Below are positions 28,450 through 36,694 of a stretch of 45,070 bases of DNA, piece after piece (position 1 is the first letter of the stretch; each line of letters opens with the position of its first letter). The stretch lies in assembly GCA_947591245.1 (NCBI GenBank), contig CANQCY010000014.1, positions 1-45,070 of the forward strand, written 5' to 3'. A program made the position numbers and the translations under genes. This DNA comes from an uncultured Lachnospiraceae bacterium (lineage in GTDB: Bacteria; Bacillota; Clostridia; Lachnospirales; Lachnospiraceae). The notes under the pieces were generated by a model. The model worked only from the letters and a program-made list of their open reading frames with translations, ran no database searches and was not told the origin of the DNA.

Positions 28450-29247
28450 ATGGTTCGGCTTATCGTTACGGATGTGGACGGTACTCTTGTGAAAGACGGA
28501 GGATCTGTGGACTCATTCAATCCCGCTTATTATGACGTGATCCGCCAATTAAAGGAAAAGGGCATTACATTTGCCGTGTGCAGCGGCAGACAGCTGGTGA
28601 GCCTGGAAAAATTATTTTATCCGGTGAAGGACATCATTTATTTTATTGTGGACGGCGGCAGTATGGTATTTAACCGGGGAGAATGTATTTATTCAAAGGT
28701 TCTTCCGAAGCGGGTGTGCGATGAGCTTATTGACGACGCCAGACAGATTCCCCAGTGTGAAATCATGGTGTGCGGATTGAAACGCGCGTATGCGGCGAGT
28801 GCGGATTCCGAGATGTACCGGTGGATGGTCGACGGGTACGGGTACGACATACTTGCGGTAGGCGATATAAAGAAGAATGTGCCGGATGAAGTGGTGAAAA
28901 TATCTCTGTATCATCACAATATGGTAGAGAAGCTGACAGATCCGTGGTTCCGCCCGAGATGGGAAAACCGCGTCCGGTTAAACATTGCCGGAATTCAGTG
29001 GCTGGACTGCGTTCCGCCGGACTCTGGCAAGGGTAGCGCCGTTGCTTTTATTCAGGAACAGCTTGGCGTTTCAAAGGAAGAGACGGTCGCATTTGGGGAT
29101 AATCAGAACGATATTGATATGCTGAGACGAGCGGGAAAGAGATTTGCTGTGGAAAATGCAAGAGAGGAATTGAAAGCGGAGGCTACCGATATATGTGGTC
29201 TTTGTTTAGAAGATGGAGTGTTGAAGGAATTGATTAAGATGCTTTGA
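28450..29247 (+). CDS. HAD-family phosphatase (Cof type, IIB)
   Basis: A 265-residue soluble hydrolase with all HAD motifs: VTDVDGTLV with the nucleophilic Asp (I), FAVCSGRQ (II), GKGSAVAF with the lysine (III) and FGDNQNDIDML (IV). The cap is the type IIB inserted between II and III. Sugar phosphates or pyridoxal phosphate are usual substrates; none can be assigned. ATG 28450 follows GGAGGG. Confidence 0.9.
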   Translation: MVRLIVTDVDGTLVKDGGSVDSFNPAYYDVIRQLKEKGITFAVCSGRQLVSLEKLFYPVKDIIYFIVDGGSMVFNRGECIYSKVLPKRVCDELIDDARQIPQCEIMVCGLKRAYAASADSEMYRWMVDGYGYDILAVGDIKKNVPDEVVKISLYHHNMVEKLTDPWFRPRWENRVRLNIAGIQWLDCVPPDSGKGSAVAFIQEQLGVSKEETVAFGDNQNDIDMLRRAGKRFAVENAREELKAEATDICGLCLEDGVLKELIKML

Positions 29248-29260
29248 GGGGAGAATGCAT

Positions 29261-29980
29261 ATGGAAAATAATGTATATATGTGGCTTGCCGCCATGCTGG
29301 TCTTCGTACTTTCCTGTATGGTATTTTGTTTCTTTTATATTAAGGTGCAGATGAGGAAAATGAAAAAGAAAAAGGAAATATATCAGTCGATATTGAACCA
29401 GTCGATGGAGACGTTTGCACATGCGATTGATGCGAAGGATAAGGACACCAACGGCCACTCGATTCGCGTTGCCACCTATTCGAGAGAGATCGCGCGGCGA
29501 ATGAATATGGATGAAGAGAAGCAGGAGAAACTTTACTATATGGCGATGCTTCATGATATCGGGAAGATCGGCATTCCGGATTCGATTTTGAAAAAGCCCG
29601 GGAAATTGACAGAAGATGAAATAAAGATCATTCGAAGCCATCCTACGATCGGTGGCGAAATATTGCAAAATTTCACTGTGATTGAGGGAATCAGCGATGG
29701 CGCCAGATACCATCATGAACGGTATGACGGAAACGGATATAATGAGGGGCTCAAAGGAGAGGAGATTCCGCTGTTTGCCCGGATTATCTGCGTCGCGGAC
29801 TGTTATGATACGATGTCAAGTAAACGGGTTTATAAAGAGAACCGCGATGAAGCGTACATATTAAAAGAATTGGAGGAGTGCAGCGGCAAACAGTTCGACC
29901 CCAATATCGTCCCTTATATGATTGATATGATCAAGGATGGAACGGCGCGTTTGCAGGGAATGATTGAGGTGGAGATGTAG
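29261..29980 (+). CDS. Membrane-anchored HD-GYP-type phosphodiesterase with altered GYP motif
   Basis: Predicted to hydrolyse cyclic di-GMP or a related nucleotide. The 239 residues have one N-terminal membrane helix (about 7-29) and a complete HD-GYP domain: TFAHAIDAKDKDTNGHS, LHDIGKIGIPD (HD) and RYHHERYDGNGYNEGL. The usual GYP triplet reads GYN. The metal-ligand histidines and the DGNG segment are kept, so hydrolysis may still work, but the change falls at the motif that names the family. ATG 29261 lies 8 bases after GAGGGGA. Confidence 0.88.
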   Translation: MENNVYMWLAAMLVFVLSCMVFCFFYIKVQMRKMKKKKEIYQSILNQSMETFAHAIDAKDKDTNGHSIRVATYSREIARRMNMDEEKQEKLYYMAMLHDIGKIGIPDSILKKPGKLTEDEIKIIRSHPTIGGEILQNFTVIEGISDGARYHHERYDGNGYNEGLKGEEIPLFARIICVADCYDTMSSKRVYKENRDEAYILKELEECSGKQFDPNIVPYMIDMIKDGTARLQGMIEVEM

Positions 29981-30011
29981 GGGCGCTTCCTGATGCCGGC
30001 GCCGATTTTTT
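29981..30011 (+). terminator. Possible terminator after the HD-GYP gene
   Basis: Stem GGCGC (29982-29986) with GCGCC (29999-30003), then GATTTTTTC. Short stem, so moderate support. Confidence 0.5.
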
Positions 30012-30012
30012 C

Positions 30013-30041
30013 TTGAAAACGGGATTGGCATATGGTATGAT
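30013..30041 (+). promoter_or_regulatory. Promoter for the SSS symporter
   Basis: TTGAAA (30013-30018), 17-base spacer, TATGAT (30036-30041), about 69 bases before the symporter start. Confidence 0.65.
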
Positions 30042-30109
30042 AGACCGTGGCAAAATGATTAAATAAGAAAGCCTGGCCGATTTGGTGCGGAAAGCATGGA
30101 GGATTCAGA

Positions 30110-31654
30110 ATGGTTATTAAAATATTTTTTTTGATTTTGTTTTTTGGCGTAATGGTTGGAGTTGGATTGTACTCCAGAAAGCATGCGACAAATGTCAATG
30201 ATTTTGTGCTGGGCGGCAGGAACGTAGGTCCGTGGCTGACTGCATTTGCATACGGCACATCTTATTTTTCGGCAGTTGTGTTCGTAGGATATGCCGGGCA
30301 GTTTGGTTATCGGTATGGGCTTGCTTCTACGTGGGTCGGTATCGGAAATGCCCTGATCGGTTCGCTGCTTGCCTGGGTTATTTTGGGCAGGCGTACCCGT
30401 ATTATGACAAATCATCTTTCGGCGGCGACGATGCCTGATTATTTCGGGAAGAGATATGGAAGCAATGCGCTTCGCATAGCGGCTTCCGCGATTGCGTTCG
30501 TATTTTTGATTCCCTATACCGCGTCCGTGTATAATGGATTGTCGCGTTTGTTTGGCATGGCGTTCGATATTCCTTATGAGATCTGCGTCATTGTTATGGC
30601 GGTGCTGACGTGCGTATATGTCATTCTCGGCGGTTACATGGCGACGGCGATTAATGACTTTATACAGGGGCTTATTATGCTTGGCGGTATCATTGCCGTG
30701 ATTGCGGCGGTGCTAAACGGACAGGGAGGTTTTCTGGCGGCAGTGAGGTCGCTCTCGGAATTTGAGAGTGATGTTCCCGCGACGCTGGGGCAGCAGGGGG
30801 CGTTTGCTTCGTTTTTTGGACCGGATCCCCTGAATCTGCTGGGCGTGATTATTTTGACGTCGCTGGGAACATGGGGGCTTCCTCAGATGGTACATAAATT
30901 CTATGCGATTAAGGATGAGAAATCGATTCAGTCAGGAACGATCATCTCCACATTCTTTGCAGTTATCGTTTCCGGCGGGTGCTATTTTCTGGGCGGTTTT
31001 GGACGGCTTTTTGACACGGCAGCCATTCATAAAGAAGACGGAAGCGTGATCTTTGATGCGATTATTCCGTCCATGCTGTCGACGCTGCCGGATATTTTGG
31101 TCGGTATTGTGATCGTACTCGTGCTTTCCGCATCCATGTCAACGCTCTCATCTCTCGTGCTGACGTCGAGTTCGACACTGACGCTGGATTTTTTGAAGGA
31201 TAATATAATTAAGAAAATGACAGAGAAGAAGCAGCTTTTTTGCATGCGGATTCTGCTGGTGTTTTTTATCGCCTGCTCTGTTGTGCTTGCGCTTTTTCCG
31301 CCGAAATCGGCGGCTCAGTTTATCGCGCAGCTGATGGGAATTTCATGGGGAGCGCTGGCTGGCGCATTTTTGGCTCCGTTTCTGTACGGGCTGTACTGGA
31401 AGGGGGTAACGCGTGCGGCTGTGTGGGCGAGTTTTATATGCGGTATCGGCATAACCGTATCGAACATGTTCCTGTCTTACATTTCCTCGCCGATCAATGC
31501 CGGCGCGATCGCTATGGCGGCCGGTCTGATTGTAGTACCGTTGGTGAGCTGGCTGACGCCGCGCATGGATCAAGCGGAGGTAGATGATATTTTCGCCTGT
31601 CTGGACGAACAGGTAGTGGTAGACCAGAAAACGGCGCTGCCAAAGAAAAATTAA
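30110..31654 (+). CDS. Sodium:solute symporter (SSS family)
   Basis: A 514-residue membrane transporter with about 13 helices. The start (GVGLYSRKHATNVNDFVLGGRNVGPWLTAF) and the AYGTSYFSAVVFVG segment are typical of the proline/pantothenate branch; the YFSAVVFVG segment includes the helix that binds sodium. The substrate may be proline, pantothenate or another small carboxylate. GGAGG precedes ATG 30110. The ABC-class ATPase gene starts 32 bases on. Confidence 0.9.
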   Translation: MVIKIFFLILFFGVMVGVGLYSRKHATNVNDFVLGGRNVGPWLTAFAYGTSYFSAVVFVGYAGQFGYRYGLASTWVGIGNALIGSLLAWVILGRRTRIMTNHLSAATMPDYFGKRYGSNALRIAASAIAFVFLIPYTASVYNGLSRLFGMAFDIPYEICVIVMAVLTCVYVILGGYMATAINDFIQGLIMLGGIIAVIAAVLNGQGGFLAAVRSLSEFESDVPATLGQQGAFASFFGPDPLNLLGVIILTSLGTWGLPQMVHKFYAIKDEKSIQSGTIISTFFAVIVSGGCYFLGGFGRLFDTAAIHKEDGSVIFDAIIPSMLSTLPDILVGIVIVLVLSASMSTLSSLVLTSSSTLTLDFLKDNIIKKMTEKKQLFCMRILLVFFIACSVVLALFPPKSAAQFIAQLMGISWGALAGAFLAPFLYGLYWKGVTRAAVWASFICGIGITVSNMFLSYISSPINAGAIAMAAGLIVVPLVSWLTPRMDQAEVDDIFACLDEQVVVDQKTALPKKN

Positions 31655-31686
31655 GCAATGTTTATTTTTGCGCTTGGAGGGAGAGT

Positions 31687-33381
31687 ATGAAACAGTCATC
31701 AGAATTAAATCGAATGTTGCGCCAGATTGACCATAAAGGATATCCGGCTTATAAGCAGCTGCGCGGGGAATATCAGTTTCCCGGGTATGTTTTGGGGATC
31801 GATCATGTACAGGGAGATCCCTTTGCGGCGCCGTCTAAGGTGAGCATTCATATAAAAGGAAAACAGGCGGGATTTCCGGAAGCGCTTTACCGCTTGCCAT
31901 GCCAGAAAACAGCGCTGGAAAATGTGCTTCTCCGGCAAATGGGAAGGCAGCTGCACAAAATGTCGTTTCAGGCCAAAGGCTCCGGCAAATCGGGGCTTAT
32001 GTCTGTGAGCAGTCCGGGGCAGGAGGTTCTGCCCAGAAGCGGCTGCCAGCTGGATCAAGAGACCGGGGATCTGGTACTTCGTATGGAGGTTGGCTTTCCG
32101 GCGAACGGGAGGACGATCAACGCCCGGGAATTGGAAAAGATTTTGTTTGATTTTATTCCGGAATCGGTAAAAAGGAGCTTGTACTATCAGGCGTTTGATC
32201 CGGATCAGCTGCAAAATACGGCGGAGCTTGCCGAAGATCAGGAGGCGATCCGCCAGCAGCTGCCGGAGAGGAAACTGGCGGCATTTGTGGCGAACGGTTC
32301 AATTCTTCCGAGGGAGTCCGGCGTGAGCAGCCGTCCGATGAAACAGGCAGTGGCGTTTCAATCGCCGCAGTCGATGGAGGTTGAGCTTACGCTTCCCAAC
32401 CGCGGCGCGATCCGGGGAATGGGCATTCCGCTTGGCGTCACATTGATCGTCGGAGGAGGCTATCATGGAAAATCAACTCTTTTGAAAGCGCTGGAGCTTG
32501 GCGTCTATAATCATATCGCCGGGGACGGGAGAGAATATGTGATCACGGATCAGACGGCGATGAAGCTGCGCGCGGAGGACGGAAGAAGCGTAAAAGATGT
32601 CGATATTTCTCTCTTTATAAATAATCTGCCGAATGGCAAGGATACTGTGAAATTCTGCACGGAGGATGCCAGCGGCAGCACGTCGCAGGCAGCTGGCGTG
32701 GTCGAGGCGATGGAAGCGGGAAGCCGCGTGTTTCTCATCGATGAAGACACGAGCGCAACGAATTTTATGATCCGGGATGAGCTGATGCAGCGCGTCGTTC
32801 ACCGGGATGTTGAGCCGATTACGCCGTATATAGAGAGGGTGCGGGAGTTATATGAAATGTTTGGCATCTCTACGATTTTGGTGGCGGGAAGCTCCGGCAG
32901 CTATTTTCATAAAGCGGATTGCATTTTGCAGATGAACCGCTATGTGCCGGCGGATATTACGGATTTTGCCAAAGAAGAGGCAAAAGCGTTTCCTGTACTG
33001 GAGGAAGCGCCGAAAATGGCTCAGCCGTCATTTGCGAGGGTGTTCGCACAAAACCGCAAGCTGGCGGGAAGCGACCGGGTTAAGATGAAAACGATGGGGA
33101 TGGACGGGATCAGCATTGACAGGGAGACGGTTGATCTGAGGTATTTGGAGCAGCTTGCTGATCCGGAACAGCTGACGATGCTGGCGCAGATTTTAAAATA
33201 TGCGGAGATCAATGTGTTTGACGGAAAAAAGACGCTGGCGGAAGTGGTTGACGTTCTTGAGGACAGGCTGAAGAAGCTGGGGTTTGCCGGAATATGCGGG
33301 GAAAGAAATGTGAGTTCCGGCCTGGCGATGCCGAGAAGACAGGAGATATTCGGATGCCTGAACCGATACCGGAAGCTGTAA
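31687..33381 (+). CDS. ABC-class ATPase (PF09818-type), possible nucleic-acid-acting
   Basis: A 564-residue soluble ATPase of the 'predicted ATPase of the ABC class' family; no transporter domain. The N-terminal domain (about 1-240) has RGEYQFPGYVLGIDHVQGDPFAAPS. The ATPase core has Walker A GGGYHGKST (near residue 260), Q-loop-like ITDQTAMKLRAEDGR, signature-like SGSTSQAAGVVEAMEAG, Walker B VFLIDEDTSATNF and switch VAGSSGSYF. Related eukaryotic proteins bind RNA, so an RNA-linked role is possible. ATG 31687 follows GGAGGGAG. It is directly upstream of the Ter biosynthetic genes on the same strand (43 bases). Confidence 0.85.
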   Translation: MKQSSELNRMLRQIDHKGYPAYKQLRGEYQFPGYVLGIDHVQGDPFAAPSKVSIHIKGKQAGFPEALYRLPCQKTALENVLLRQMGRQLHKMSFQAKGSGKSGLMSVSSPGQEVLPRSGCQLDQETGDLVLRMEVGFPANGRTINARELEKILFDFIPESVKRSLYYQAFDPDQLQNTAELAEDQEAIRQQLPERKLAAFVANGSILPRESGVSSRPMKQAVAFQSPQSMEVELTLPNRGAIRGMGIPLGVTLIVGGGYHGKSTLLKALELGVYNHIAGDGREYVITDQTAMKLRAEDGRSVKDVDISLFINNLPNGKDTVKFCTEDASGSTSQAAGVVEAMEAGSRVFLIDEDTSATNFMIRDELMQRVVHRDVEPITPYIERVRELYEMFGISTILVAGSSGSYFHKADCILQMNRYVPADITDFAKEEAKAFPVLEEAPKMAQPSFARVFAQNRKLAGSDRVKMKTMGMDGISIDRETVDLRYLEQLADPEQLTMLAQILKYAEINVFDGKKTLAEVVDVLEDRLKKLGFAGICGERNVSSGLAMPRRQEIFGCLNRYRKL

Positions 33382-33424
33382 AATCCGGCTGATTTCCGAA
33401 TAGCTTTATATTGCGAGGGGAGTT

Positions 33425-34552
33425 ATGTACGAAGAGAAGGATTTGGTTCGCGTGGCGAGGCGGGAAAATAATACAAAGCGCACGTATTTGGTAGTTAATC
33501 GGCTTCAAGCAAAGCATATCCCGTCTGTTCCGGACGAGACATTGCGGATGTTTGACCGGCTTGCCGAAGTAATAAAAAGGGAATACGGAGAAGAGGCGCT
33601 TCTGCTTGTCGGTTTTGCCGAGACGGCAACGGCAATCGGCGCAAGGCTTTCGGTTCTGCTGGATTCATATTATATGCAGACGACGCGGGAAGACGAGACG
33701 GGAGCGTCTTATCTTTATTTCAGCGAATCCCACAGCCATGCCACGGAACAGAGGCTGATGAAAGATGGGCTTGATCAGGCGGCGCGCCTGGTAAGAAGAA
33801 TCGTGTTCGTGGAGGATGAGGTGACAACGGGGAATACGATTATGAAAATCATCCGCATTATTCGCAAAGAATATGCCGGAATGTTCTCCTTTTCCGTCGC
33901 CTCTCTTTTAAACGGGATGAGCAGGGAAAATATGGAAAAATATGCGAAAGAAAACATTGCTCTCCATTATCTCGTGAAAACGAATCACGATGCTTATTCA
34001 CAGAAAGCATTGTCATATCGGGGAGACGGAGGTTATCATGTGATGGCGCGCGATGGCGGGGCGGGAAGGATTTCCGTTCGGGATGTGGAAGGATGTATGA
34101 ATGCGCGCCATCTTGTGAGAGGCAGCGAATATCAGGAGGCGTGCCGGAGACTGTGGACGCGCATATATGAGGATCTGGGCGGCGTTACGAAAAAGAAGAT
34201 ACTTGTTTTAGGGACGGAGGAATTTATGTATCCGGCGATTTATGTGGCGGACCGGTTTCAAAAGGAAGGAAATGAGGTTCGCTGCCACTCGACGACGCGA
34301 AGCCCGATTGAAGTGAGCCGGGAACAAGACTATCCGCTGCATGAGAGATATGAGCTCGTGAGTTTGTATGACAGGGAGCGGACGACTTATCTATATGATA
34401 TTGGGACGTATGATCTGGCGGTTGTCCTGACGGATTCAGCCTGCGTGCCGGACGAGGGGCTTGCTGCGCTTACCCGTGCGCTTGAGGCATGTGGAAACGG
34501 GAGTATTGCGTGTTATGCATGGAGGTGCGAAAGACGCCGCCATGATTCATGA
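33425..34552 (+). CDS. Ter-associated phosphoribosyltransferase with TRSP domain
   Basis: A 375-residue enzyme of the Ter biosynthetic module. The PRTase fold (about residues 1-200) has the PRPP-binding motif VFVEDEVTTGNTI; the C-terminal TRSP domain (about 230-370) carries the sequence after which it is named, HSTTRSPIEVS. Phosphoribosyltransferases in these clusters are thought to help make a nucleoside-like metabolite; the true substrate is unknown. ATG 33425 follows GAGGGGAG. It overlaps nothing and StiP starts 21 bases later after GGAGG. Confidence 0.87.
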   Translation: MYEEKDLVRVARRENNTKRTYLVVNRLQAKHIPSVPDETLRMFDRLAEVIKREYGEEALLLVGFAETATAIGARLSVLLDSYYMQTTREDETGASYLYFSESHSHATEQRLMKDGLDQAARLVRRIVFVEDEVTTGNTIMKIIRIIRKEYAGMFSFSVASLLNGMSRENMEKYAKENIALHYLVKTNHDAYSQKALSYRGDGGYHVMARDGGAGRISVRDVEGCMNARHLVRGSEYQEACRRLWTRIYEDLGGVTKKKILVLGTEEFMYPAIYVADRFQKEGNEVRCHSTTRSPIEVSREQDYPLHERYELVSLYDRERTTYLYDIGTYDLAVVLTDSACVPDEGLAALTRALEACGNGSIACYAWRCERRRHDS

Positions 34553-34573
34553 ATTGGTTGGAGGGTAAACAGC

Positions 34574-35623
34574 ATGAGGTCGTCTTATAAAGAAGCCGAT
34601 GTGACATTATTATTAAAAGACATAACCGGACTTGTGAAGCCGCAGCCAACGGAAGAGAGGGAGAAGCTGATTCAGGCGGGCAGGCATTACTGCGAGATGC
34701 TTCCCGTCGAGTATGTGCCGTCGGAACGCTATATGAAGGCATATCGGGAGGCGTTAAAGCATTTTGCGAAACCGACAGCTGCCGCCGTGGGAGTTCTGGC
34801 GGACAGGATTATGATGCGAAAAGGAAAGGATACCGTCATCGTTTCACTTGCGAGAGCCGGCATTCCGATTGGCATTTTACTCAAACGGTATATTGCGAAA
34901 AAATATCACGTTGATTTAAAGCATTATTCCATCTCGATCATACGGGGAAGGGGCATTGATGGCAATGCGATGAAATACATGCTTGCAAGGCATGCGCCGG
35001 AAACGCTTTTGTTTGTGGATGGGTGGATCGGCAAGGGCGCTATTTTGGGCGAACTGCGGAAAGAAGTCGCTCGTTACGATGGCGTTTCACCGGACATCGC
35101 GGTTTTGGCGGATCCTGCCAATATGACGGATTTGTGCGGGACGCATGAGGATATTCTGATTCCCAGCTCCTGTTTGAACTGTACGGTATCCGGCCTGGTA
35201 AGCAGGACGTTTCTGAGGGATGACATCATACGTGAAAATGATTTTCACGGAGCGGTTTACTATGGGGAGTTGAGCGGAAATGATTTGTCCTATGAATTTA
35301 TAAATGCGATCGAAAAAGAATTTCTGTTTGATTATAAAGCAGATCGATATTGCGCGGAGGGGCTTGGAATCGACGAGGTCAGAGAGCTGGCGGATGCGTT
35401 CGGCGTGTCGGATGTAAATTTCATTAAGCCGGGCATCGGAGAGACGACGCGCGTCCTGCTGCGGCGCGTCCCGTGGAAGGTTCTCATTGACCGGAAATAC
35501 GGGGAAGATCCATCCCTTCTGCCGGTTATCCGGCTTGCTGAAGAAAAACAGGCGCCGGTAGAATTTTATCCCCTGCGGCATTACAAGGCATGCGGTATTA
35601 TAAAAAAGCTGCCGGATGTGTAA
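34574..35623 (+). CDS. StiP/PRTase-like protein with PELOTA-type RNA-binding domain
   Basis: A 349-residue partner of the preceding PRTase in Ter modules. The StiP-family fold covers about residues 1-250: SLARAGIPIGILLKRY, IIRGRGID, VDGWIGKGAI and PSSCLNCTVSGLVSRTF; the cysteines in the last motif are why a cysteine protease role was proposed, though its sequence is also PRTase-like. A PELOTA-type domain (about 258-349, YCAEGLGIDEVRELA, FIKPGIGETTRVLLRR) could bind RNA. Its stop is only 6 bases from the converging lyase gene. Confidence 0.83.
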   Translation: MRSSYKEADVTLLLKDITGLVKPQPTEEREKLIQAGRHYCEMLPVEYVPSERYMKAYREALKHFAKPTAAAVGVLADRIMMRKGKDTVIVSLARAGIPIGILLKRYIAKKYHVDLKHYSISIIRGRGIDGNAMKYMLARHAPETLLFVDGWIGKGAILGELRKEVARYDGVSPDIAVLADPANMTDLCGTHEDILIPSSCLNCTVSGLVSRTFLRDDIIRENDFHGAVYYGELSGNDLSYEFINAIEKEFLFDYKADRYCAEGLGIDEVRELADAFGVSDVNFIKPGIGETTRVLLRRVPWKVLIDRKYGEDPSLLPVIRLAEEKQAPVEFYPLRHYKACGIIKKLPDV

Positions 35624-35629
35624 GAATTA

Positions 35630-36589
35630 TCATCTGACGCCGTAGATTTCAGCTTTCATCAGTATTTGACGGGCCCAGTTGGTATGTGTTTTGAATTCAT
35701 TCATCCGGCTGTGGCCGCTGCTGCGGGACACGAAAGAAGGATTGGTTTTGTCCCATGCGAGCAGCTGTTTTGCATCTTCATACTCTTCCCGCGATACTTT
35801 GTGCGCTTCGTTTATGACAGCGATCTGCTTCGGATGTATTGCCGTTTTTCCGGTGAAACCGAATAGACGGTCTTTTTTCAGCTCCTCCCGAAGACCGGAT
35901 TCCCAGTTCGCGCCGTCATAGTATTCCCATACGGGACCGGAAACGATATAATCTTTGCCGAACACAGTGACGATATCGCATAGCAGATCGGAGACCGGTC
36001 GTATATCGTAAATTGTTTCGTCTGCGCGGCGTCTGCTTCCGAATATATGGCAGAGGTCGCTGCCGCCGACACGGATATTCAGGACATAGTTTTCAATAGC
36101 GTCCAGCTTTTCTTTTAGCCCGTACAGGATATCGTATCTTGTTCTCAGGTCAATAAAGGAGGCGCTTTCAAAAATGGGCATCATATATACCGTTTTGCCA
36201 GAGCCTGCATTTATATTTATAATCTCCCGTATATAAGCGTCTGCATTTTCCAGTGAAAATTTAGGTATGATAAATCCGGACAATAATTTATTCGCGCCGC
36301 CTAAAGTCCCGTACAGACGGTTTATCTGCTCCGGATTTCTGACTCGGATAAAAATATGGGGAATATAAAAGGAAGATTTTTCCTTTTCCCTGTATATGGT
36401 ATGTAACGTCTGAATCATTATGTTTTCCGCCTCTTCGACGAAATCATCGTTGACGGTGTCCTCCAAGCAGAGCGCCAGAGAGTATGGCAGATCGAATTTT
36501 TCCATAATGACAGAGCTTGCAATCGTAGTCTTGTTGGCGGGCGTATACAAAAGCGCACCGACGCTATAACACAGCGTGTTGTCTTTCAT
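35630..36589 (-). CDS. HpcH/HpaI-citrate-lyase-like C-C bond lyase of the Ter module
   Basis: A 319-residue TIM-barrel lyase. Metal and substrate sites are visible: LALCLEDTV (acidic ligands), IRVRNPEQ, RVGGSDLC and FTGKTAIHPKQI. It belongs to the citrate-lyase-beta-like family of Ter modules. AAGGAGG precedes ATG 36589. Unlike the others it is on the minus strand, facing StiP and separated from it by 6 bases, so it is independently expressed from the 36590-36694 region. Confidence 0.87.
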   Translation of the reverse strand: MKDNTLCYSVGALLYTPANKTTIASSVIMEKFDLPYSLALCLEDTVNDDFVEEAENIMIQTLHTIYREKEKSSFYIPHIFIRVRNPEQINRLYGTLGGANKLLSGFIIPKFSLENADAYIREIININAGSGKTVYMMPIFESASFIDLRTRYDILYGLKEKLDAIENYVLNIRVGGSDLCHIFGSRRRADETIYDIRPVSDLLCDIVTVFGKDYIVSGPVWEYYDGANWESGLREELKKDRLFGFTGKTAIHPKQIAVINEAHKVSREEYEDAKQLLAWDKTNPSFVSRSSGHSRMNEFKTHTNWARQILMKAEIYGVR

Positions 36590-36694
36590 GCTGCGGTTCC
36601 TCCTTAAAATTAACTGTCACTATAGTACCATAATGAAATGAAAAAAGATAGCATTTTTTTCCGCTCTGTGCTAAAATAAAAACAGGTGATGAAA

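Noticed and set aside
31687-33381. ABC transporter ATPase
   Set aside because: No membrane partner gene is nearby and the signature and N-terminal region fit the soluble ABC-class ATPase family instead.
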